Assembly (NCBI GenBank): GCA_021234155.1
Contig: JAJEKV010000014.1
Coordinates: forward strand, 21,717,513 to 21,781,512
Direction of reading: 5' to 3'
DNA from: Isoetes taiwanensis
Taxonomy: Eukaryota; Streptophyta; Lycopodiopsida; Isoetales; Isoetaceae
DNA: 64,000 bases
The position numbers and the translations under genes are program-made. Below the pieces are notes generated by a model. It was given only the letters and a program-made list of their open reading frames with translations. It was not told where the DNA came from and searched no databases. Shown in pieces: positions 57,057 to 64,000 of this stretch; the first letter of the stretch is position 1, and every line of letters begins with the position of its first letter.

Positions 57057-57512
57057 CTCCCAAAGTTTGAGGGGTCTCTGGCTGCGGAAAGGGTGCCTAG
57101 AATTGAATTTGGGGACTCAAGAACGCGGGCAGAGCACCTTTTGGGCTAGTCAACGGAAACCCTAAGTGGTGGGCGTGGGGGTGTCGGTCGCGCGTTCTAG
57201 CGAGCCCAAAGAACACCCTGGGTAGGGGTGCCCACCACCTTTGACTTTGACTTTGACCCATCACACCGCTTCTCATAGGTCTTTCCAAAGCTTTGTACAA
57301 CACGACACCATTTAACATGCCACTTTGCTCTAATCTATCGCCACTTGCTTCTCATAGATTAGAATAGAACATCACTCACAATTATTGCATGCCAACTACC
57401 GCAGGTGTGGGGGTTTTGAGGGCTCCAAAGTCTGAGGGGTCTCTGGCTGCCTCAAGGGTGCTTAGAATCCAGTTTGGGGGCTCGGAAAGGCGGGTGGAGT
57501 GCCTTTTGGGGG
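57057..57512 (-). repeat. LINE 5' UTR: direct repeat of ~95 bp
   Basis: The block containing gaggggtctctggctgc and gcaccttttggg occurs at about 57056-57150 and 57419-57512, about 80% identical by eye. Promoter monomers are known in other LINE 5' UTRs; that role here is inference. Confidence 0.7.
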
Positions 57513-57596
57513 TTTGGGGGTTTTGGGTCTAGAGAGAGATTGTAAACCCTAGAGAGAGAAAGCCAGAAAGGGGCAAATCAAGGGGGTCTATGCAAG

Positions 57597-57710
57597 GGGA
57601 GTGAGGGCGCTAGAGAGAGGGAGCTGGGCGCTGTGAGGGCGCTAGAGAGAGGGAGCAAGGGAGGGAGGGGATGTCAACAAGGGGAGTGAGGGCGCTAGAG
57701 AGATGGAGCT
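57597..57710. repeat. LINE 5' end: purine-rich tandem repeat
   Basis: Three units around gtgagggcgctagagagaggga (18-base core gagggcgctagagagagg) lie at about 57600, 57635 and 57687. Confidence 0.8.
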
Positions 57711-57717
57711 GGTAAAG
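57711..57717. repeat. Candidate LINE target-site duplication, right
   Basis: ggtaaag, identical to 51919-51925. Confidence 0.6.
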
Positions 57718-60420
57718 TTTCAACCATTGTCAATGGAAAAAGGAGCATGAGGTTTCTACATATTGTTTTCCATGGTACTTTATATTCCATGTTTCATTTC
57801 ATTGTCTTCCATCATATAATTAGCTTACCTCATTGGCTATGCAAAAGCAGTAGTCGTGACTAGGATAGAGGTGTATGCAGTGTGCAAATGAGTGATCATG
57901 ATTGAAAACCCAATTCTCGAACTTGAAAATTGTGAGATGAAAAAGTCATCGCAGTACAAATGCCGCATGGTTTCTAGATTGTGCTTTAGAATCAGAATAG
58001 GTAAGAACTTCTTAAATGACTACTTCATGTTTATTGGGTCGTAGAGTTCTCTCTCCTTGATGAATGATACTCTATAAGCATTAGTGGATCTAGGTATATT
58101 TGCATATGAGATCCATATCCAGTTTTATTAGTTTGTTTCAGAGGCCTATGGATGTGGGTCTGGATCTGGACAATTTCGGCATGCTATTTGCTTAATCTTT
58201 GAGTTCTCTGGAGTGATCATTCCTTTTATTTAAATTGTCATTCCTGTTAGCATTCTTTAGCATTTTGAAGCTCACATTAATATATGCAAAGGCTTTTACT
58301 GATAGGGAATCCAGGCGAAAGCATATCCTTTACTACAAAAAGCATGGATTTAAGCAAGTTCAGTTTCTAAAGAACTTTTACCCTCTTTTTTTTTGCTGAA
58401 CTTCCAAGCAGAAATACCTTCTTGTTCCTAAATTTGCTACGTCTTTACTGCAGATATCTTTCTTTTACTTCATTTGCAATGAACTTGAATGCCCAGAGAA
58501 ATCCTTGAAGCATAGCTTACAAGCATCTATACTCGAACCCCTGTGCATATGCCTGTCATTTGTTCTTCCTATTGCAGAATCAAGTTGAGATATGTTGCAC
58601 AGATGGTACCAAAGGATGCCATCATCAAATCTCAAAAGGGTAGAGGTCATGAACGAGGTTCCCTTTTTGTAGATAGCCACCTGAACAATGGCCAATTTAC
58701 TAGTAAGATATCCGTTATTGGAACTTGGTACCAGATGTCTGTATTCTAGCAATATTTGAGTTCTCATTCCTCATCTTTATTGTTCCTTTCACTTTCTATT
58801 TTGAACATATTTGTTATAAATGGTATGATGAAATACACAATGCTTGAGCGCTAATTTCTTTTTTTGGTTGACATATTATATCATAAAAATATACCAGCCT
58901 TTTTTCAACATGCATATATTGCCTTTACATGCAGGCATGTCATGACCTCTAGCTCTGTGAACTTTTGGCGAGCTGGTGATACGATGGTGAGCTTTGATGA
59001 GCTTTGAAGGTTCTGTTGAGATGATCTCACTAATTAGAAATGTGGAAGATGAATTCATATTTATAGGGTAAACCACGTGACCTGTATAACCCTTGAGCGC
59101 CAAAGCCAGAACCAAAAAGGCAAGAGTAAATATGGTGTTATATAACTTAGATATGTTAGAAACATGGTATATTACCCATTTGACGTATCTGATTCACTGC
59201 ATGACTTGCTCTGCGATAATGGTACGTGGACATGCTTAAGAAAGCATTGATAATCTTATAAAGTATGCCAAAAGATTTATTCTTCTAGGTTTAAAAGATC
59301 TGATAGTCTTCTTTTACTTTTCCACAAGGGCATTTTGGCATTTTGTTGGCTTCAGTTTAGATGAACTTTGGATCTTCTTAAAATTCATAGGAAGCTCATA
59401 AATAGATATGCAAGTTTTATTAGCAGGTCAAAGAATCCCATATATCTAATATGCATCTCATCAAATACAAAATAGAAAGATCCATTATCATATGCTCCTT
59501 CAAAAGGAATTATAAGAATCACATATTGCATCATATGCATTTTTATTTGGCTGTGGATTCCACTTTCAGAGCTGATGCCACTTTTAGAGGTAATGCTGAG
59601 CTTCAGATAAAGTCATACACATTCTTGCTAACAACTGCATCGTAGCCATAACACGTTGTTTTTTGGTCAAAGAACACTTCCTCCAGGAAGAGGCCTTTGC
59701 ATGCTTGAATTGTTAAGCAAGAGTCATAAGATAGAACATTGAGTTTGGCTCTCACTTTCATGTTTATGTTATATGGAAGCTATTCTACTATACGATGTTA
59801 GGATGGAAGGCCATCAACTCATGCACAAATTTATGAAGAAATTCTCTGTGTACCTAGCAACATGTCTACAATGTAATTGAATATTCTTGGACCAAAATTC
59901 AGGTCAAGCTTCCTCTGAATCCATATAGTTATGGTGGAAGAACAAAGTTAGTGGATATTCTTACCCTAATTTTGAAATATGTTTCCTATATTTTGATATG
60001 ATTCTATTCGATGCTTGGAATGTAGAAAATAGATGTAATAGAGAAGAAAGGTGGAAGAACATCTTTAAGTTTCTTGCTTTCTTGAAAACATAGGTAATGC
60101 CACTCATGATTGTTTTGTATTTTAGTTCCTTGCTTTCTTGAAAATGTAAATAGTGCCACTCATAACTGTTTTGTATTTTAGTGCTATTGTCGTGCTGCAT
60201 CAAGTACCAAGGTAGATTTCCACTATTCTTTAGAGCTTTGACTCATAGAAACCATATAGAGCAAGCTTATGCTACTATTCTGATAGCTAGGTCCAAGAGC
60301 TAGATCTATATTTTATAAGCAAACCATCCAAAAAGCATCCGTAAGATGTCACATGTGTAGGAGCAAATGACTTTATTGATGTCCCATATAACTTTGAAAA
60401 AACATGTCATCCCCTTAGGT
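57718..60420. other. Intergenic; possible exon at 57899-58000
   Basis: 57899-58000 (plus) reads IENPILELENCEMKKSSQYK and on to a GT (gtaagaac), with protein-like composition. 58578-58747 is open after an AG (AQMVPKDAIIKSQKGRGHE). They could be exons of an unrecognised host gene or chance. The rest shows no signal. Confidence 0.25.
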
Positions 60421-61309
60421 TAATGCTGGCCTCAGCATTACGCTAAGATAGCGGACCTGCAACAACCGTGCAAGACACACAACATGCATATAAACTTAAC
60501 TTTATTGAACGATCAACTTCCTCTTAGTTATTTATTACGTACATATAGGCTATTTGTGCCTATACAAAATTAGATAGCCTTCACAAGTATTACTTATCAA
60601 AATATATCAATAACATCATCATAACAGTTTTTAAGAGTTCATGGTCAAGTCTAAAATCTATGACTCATGTCTTCTCGTAATGTGCTCCCTCGTCCATGCT
60701 CCCCTTCACTGACCTGCACAAGTAGCACAGTTAGTTTAGTTAATAATTTTGTGGTTTTAGGGGACCACCCTCTAACTACCTCCTTGAGCCGAACTACTAG
60801 CTTAAGGTTACCCCTACTACTTTGCACTCGATCATGGCCCATAGTATTTGAGTTTAAGGACCATTTAAGATGATATTATCATCGTCCATGACCGGGTGCT
60901 ACCTTGTACAAGATCCCTTTGATTGTGTACACCCGGAGTGCCTCATGCCCTGAGGGTAGGGAACGTCCCAACGACCCTACCATCGCACATGATCATGCAT
61001 ACCTCATCATGACCCCCCTATGGTCGTGTGCACGTGTCGTGCATCGTGTCATAGAGAACATCCGAATGATGGTCTCATCATCGCCCATGATACCGTGCCT
61101 ACTCCTGCACGACCCCTTCAGTCATGCATACCAATAGTGCATCGTGGCCCCGAGTGTTTTACGCTAGGGAACCTTTGCTGATCCCATCATCGCCCACCAT
61201 GTTGCACTCCTCTCACATGACCCTCGCGGTCATGCGCACTCTTGATGCGTAGTGGCCTAGAGAACGCTCCTGGAGGGTATCTCATCATTGCCTACACTTT
61301 GCGTATACA
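60421..61309 (-). repeat. Probable gypsy 3' LTR
   Basis: On the minus strand the sequence ggttagtgggg followed by tgtatacgc (from 61309) looks like a purine tract and LTR start. The far end near 60421 is a guess because the partner LTR is outside the window. Confidence 0.5.
60880..61290. repeat. ~100-bp tandem units inside the gypsy LTR
   Basis: Four degenerate units, each with catcatcgcccatgat-like and tagggaac-like blocks, start at about 60880, 60982, 61078 and 61187. Similarity between units is modest (perhaps 65-75% by eye). Confidence 0.65.
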
Positions 61310-61381
61310 CCCCACTAACCTAGGATGCATATGCTTTCCTGCACTTACACTAAGGCATAGCAAAACTTAGCTAGAAGCATC

Positions 61382-61906
61382 TTACGGGTTGGCGTCGACC
61401 AATTCGGAGATGACTTGGCGGTCGAATTGCTTCATGAATTCCGGGTATTGCTTCTCTAGATCTTGCTTCAATATCCATGTTGCATCTTCCATGGGTAAAT
61501 GCTTCCACTTGACCAAATATTGGAGGAACTGGGATCTTCTTGTTTTCTTAAATGCCTTATCGAGAATTACCTCAGGAAATATCTCGATTTGCTCCTCCAT
61601 CATCTCCAACAAGGTTGGAGTCTCCAAGACCTCCTCCGGGTTTGGAGTGTGCCTCTTCAATAGGCTTACGTGGAAAACTTTGTGGACCTTGAGATGGGCC
61701 GGCAAATCGAGGTTGCAGGCTTGCTCCTCCACCCCCTCTATAATCTTGAAAGGTCCCGCCCATCTTGGAGCAAGCTTCTTACAATTCCCAAGTCGAAGCT
61801 TTACTTGCTTGACCTTAAGCTTGAGCCAAACATTGTCTCCAACTTTGAATTCTCTTTCGGTTCTATGCCTATCAGCTAGGCTCTTCTGCTGGCTTCTTCC
61901 TGCCAA
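61382..61906 (-). pseudogene. gypsy integrase C-terminus with chromodomain
   Basis: An open frame of 174 codons. FKVGDNVWLKLK, LGNCKKLAPRWAGPFKI and HKVFHVSLLKRH form the GPY/F-type integrase tail. The chromodomain follows: EVILDKAFKKTRRSQFLQYL, then VKWKHLPMEDATWI. Chromodomains of chromoviruses direct integration to marked heterochromatin. The frame ends with a normal stop at 61382. Confidence 0.92.
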
Positions 61907-61924
61907 AAGATAGCCTCTAACTTC

Positions 61925-62800
61925 TTAGACAAGCTGCCGCATATCGATCAACATTTGTTGAGAAACTTCAACTTTTGACACCGGATTATGCGAAGTGTCT
62001 GGTGTCAAGCATTGATAACCATAATTAATCATGAAGGGGGGCATTTGTGATGATTCTTGCTTGGTACTATTGTATGCAAATTCTATCAAGTAAATATAGT
62101 CACCCCATTTTGACTGTTTGTTCCACACATCGTTCCTCAACATGTCTTCTAGAATTCGGTTTGTGCGCTCCATTTGCCCATCGGTTTGAGGATGATATGC
62201 TGTACTCATCGATAGCTTGATCTGGATAGTGTTGAAGGAGTCCTTTCAAAAGGCACTTATAAACTTCAGGTCTCTGTCGGAGATGATTTCCCTTCCCATG
62301 CAATCTAAATATCTCTTTTGCAAAGAGCAAGGCGGTGTCCAAGGCTGTATCCGTGGTTCGACATGGCAAAAAGTGGGCCATCTTATATAACTTGTCGACC
62401 ACCACCATTAAGGCATCATGGCCTCTTAATGTTCTTGGGAGTCCGGTTATAAAATCCATGCTCATAATCCCCCACTTAGCAGTTGGCACTGCCAAGGGTT
62501 CCAAGGTTCCTGGGATTCGAAGCTGCTCGGCTTTTGTTTGCTAACAAAGCTCAAATTGCCGAATGTAGTTGGCTATTTCCTTCTTCATGTCAGGCCAATA
62601 ATAACTACTTCTTATCTTGAAGTAGGTTTTCATGAACCCTGCATGGCCGGCTATTGGGCTATTATGAGTATCACAAAGAATTAACTTCCTTACTCCTTAT
62701 GCCTCTGGGACGCAAAGTTTATCCCTGTAGTATAGAAGATTGCCTTCCTTCTTATATCTTTTGCAAACTTCTCTTTCCTTATCTGACCTTACTTCCTTGC
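61925..62800 (-). pseudogene. gypsy integrase core and zinc-binding domain
   Basis: The zinc-binding region at about 62560-62690 reads DTHNSPIAGH and then QFELC followed by a stop where the family has Gln; the first Cys of the usual pair is Phe. The core has MSMDFITGLPRT (first Asp), ISDRDLKF (second Asp, in a shifted frame near 62270) and YHPQTDGQMERTNRIL (Glu) at 61925-62209. The frameshift near 62290 separates them. Confidence 0.88.
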
Positions 62801-62810
62801 ACAGGATAGC

Positions 62811-63590
62811 CTAAAATTCTTTGAATTCTTTAGACGGCAGGACCTCTTCAATCTTCTTGCTGAATTCCCTGCATAAGATGGAGATGGCGTTACAATGCAC
62901 TCGAGTCTCTAATGGTCGATGTGAGAGAGCGTCGGCAGCGACATTTAATTTACCTGTCTTATAGACTATCTCAAAGTCATACTCTTCGAGAAACTCCATC
63001 CATCTTCTTTGCCTCAAATTGAGGAGTGGTCGCGTGAAAATATATTAGAGGTTCCTTCCAAGCAAGTAGTGCCTCCAAATGCGAAGAGCTCTTACTACCG
63101 CTAGAAGCTCTCGATCGTGTGTTGGTTACCGTTGCTCTCCCTCATTCATCTTCTTGGAATCATAGGCTACCACCCTTCCTTCCTGCTTAAGAACTCCACC
63201 TATTGCTATCTTACTTGCATCGGTAGCCACAAGCTTATCCTTATCTGGATCTGGTAGGGTGAGCACTGGTGCTGTTGTCAAAGCTTCCTTAAGCTTTTCA
63301 AATGAAGCTTGAACGTTCTCTACCCAATGTGCCACCCAATCTTTCACCCTCTTATTCTTAGTGAGGTCCGACAAAGGGGATGCCCACTTAGCAAATTCTT
63401 TTACAAACTTTCGGTAGTAGCCTGCTAATAAAAGAAAGCTTCTCACTTCGAAGACATTCTTTGGTGCTAGCCAATCCACTATGGCTTCTATCTTCAATGG
63501 GTCTGTTGCTATGCCTTCAGCTGACACAACATGGCCAAGGTATTCAATCTTGGTTGTAGCAAAATGGCACTTAGAAAGCTTGCCAAACAA
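62811..63590 (-). pseudogene. gypsy RNase H
   Basis: Frame 63126-63590: [20 protein letters not shown] (RT end), [40 protein letters not shown] (RNase H catalytic Asp), [18 protein letters not shown]. Frame 62811-63017: WMEFLEEYDFEIVYKTGKLN and AADALSHRP, the standard end of the domain. A stop or frameshift at 63020-63125 separates them. Confidence 0.9.
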
Positions 63591-63990
63591 GCGGTGTTGT
63601 TTCCAAGACTTTTCTTAGATTTGCTACATGTTCTTCCATTGACTTGCTATAGATGAGGATGTCATCAAAGATGATGATGATGAACTCATTCAAGAACTCG
63701 TGAATGTTGCTGGGGCATTTGATAAGCCGAAATGCATGACTGCAAATTCCTAATGCCTTATGGATGTCTTTTTCCTTGATTGTTATCTGATGGTAACCCG
63801 ATCTCAATTCTATCTTGGAGAAGACTTTTGCCCCTTGGAGTTGATCCATCAAGTCATCTGCTCTAAGCAAAGCGTATTTGTTCTTTACCGTCTGCTTATT
63901 CAACTGACATCACATTCTTAGACTTCCATCCTTCTTCTTTACGACGAGAAGGTGCCCCAAAGGGTGATATGCCTGCTCTAATGAATCTAA
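63571..63990 (-). pseudogene. gypsy reverse transcriptase (partial)
   Basis: The frame 63571-63903 has KNKYALLRADDLMDQLQGAK, FSKIELRSGYHQITIKEKDI and the catalytic IIIFDDILIYSKSMEEHVA (FDD in place of the more usual LDD). The first block normally has D in S-K-I-D-L; here it is Glu (SKIELRSGY). Upstream RT sequence before 63903 continues in another frame to the window edge. Confidence 0.9.
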
Positions 63991-64000
63991 ACTCTAGCAG

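Larger units (their letters stand above)
51926..57710 (-). mobile_element. Near full-length LINE, (TTCC)n-tailed, GC-rich, defective
   Basis: On the minus strand: a G-rich 5' region with tandem repeats (57060-57710), a coiled-coil ORF1 region, an AP endonuclease, RT, a C-terminal region, and a 3' UTR ending in five TTCC units (51926-51946 on the plus strand as ggaa repeats). The total is 5785 bp between the 7-bp duplications. RT and 3' UTR match the LINE at 3425-5101. GC and CpG content are far above the neighbouring DNA. Numerous frameshifts show that it is inactive. Confidence 0.88.
60421..64000 (-). mobile_element. Ty3/gypsy chromovirus, 3' part, running off the window
   Basis: On the minus strand, from the window edge: RT, RNase H, integrase, a C-terminal chromodomain, a purine tract and a long repeat-bearing LTR region. 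The order RT-RNase H-integrase identifies Ty3/gypsy and the chromodomain a chromovirus. The gag, protease and 5' LTR lie beyond 64000. Several stops and frameshifts are present, so this copy is defective. Confidence 0.92.

Overview
The window is nuclear DNA from a land plant. Two host genes look intact: TOP6B (DNA topoisomerase VI subunit B, + strand, 19 exons, 26135-32179) and a SWEET sugar transporter (- strand, 6 exons, 36571-37863). Both have GT-AG introns at family-typical positions, most of them short. Almost everything else is transposable-element sequence: Ty1/copia, Ty3/gypsy chromovirus, two kinds of LINE, a TRIM, a MITE and a large DNA transposon. The mixture is compatible with a fern or another early-diverging or large-genome plant, but the sequence does not fix the taxon. 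I saw no tRNA, rRNA, CRISPR or organelle genes.

Layout. 1-5500: unrecognised minus-strand coding remnants, a 459-bp inverted-repeat MITE (554-1012), and a 5'-truncated LINE (about 3425-5101) that splits one remnant. 6790-8230: a duplicated, stop-riddled glutamine-rich minus-strand pseudogene. 8655-14328: a complete but dead copia element with 187-bp LTRs and a perfect 5-bp target duplication; a tandem TRIM (13173-13758, LTR-internal-LTR-internal-LTR) with its own perfect 5-bp duplication sits inside its RNase H domain. 15884-21740: a 5.86-kb L1-type LINE with poly(A) and a 13-bp target duplication, followed by a fragment of the same family and a small poly(A) retroposon. 23990-25860: degenerate repeats.

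26135-37863 is the host island: TOP6B, then a 5'-truncated minus-strand copia lying directly after its stop codon, then SWEET, convergent with TOP6B.

About 39877-49165 looks like one roughly 9.3-kb DNA transposon. It has related termini rich in cgttat/ataacg. It holds a minus-strand transposase-like gene whose core is duplicated in tandem, an acidic nuclear-type ORF, and plus-strand coding segments with a coiled coil, a Cys/His cluster and an FCP1-like HAD phosphatase domain. This is the most unusual object in the window.

51926-57710 is a GC-rich, near full-length minus-strand LINE of the same family as the one at 3425-5101. Both end in a (TTCC)n tail rather than poly(A). 60.4-64.0 kb is the 3' half of a minus-strand Ty3/gypsy chromovirus that runs off the window; its LTR carries tandem units of about 100 bp.

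The TE genes do not act with the two host genes. The order of insertions can be read from nesting and target-site duplications: TRIM into copia, copia into the flank of the Q-rich pseudogene, LINE into an older minus-strand coding remnant.
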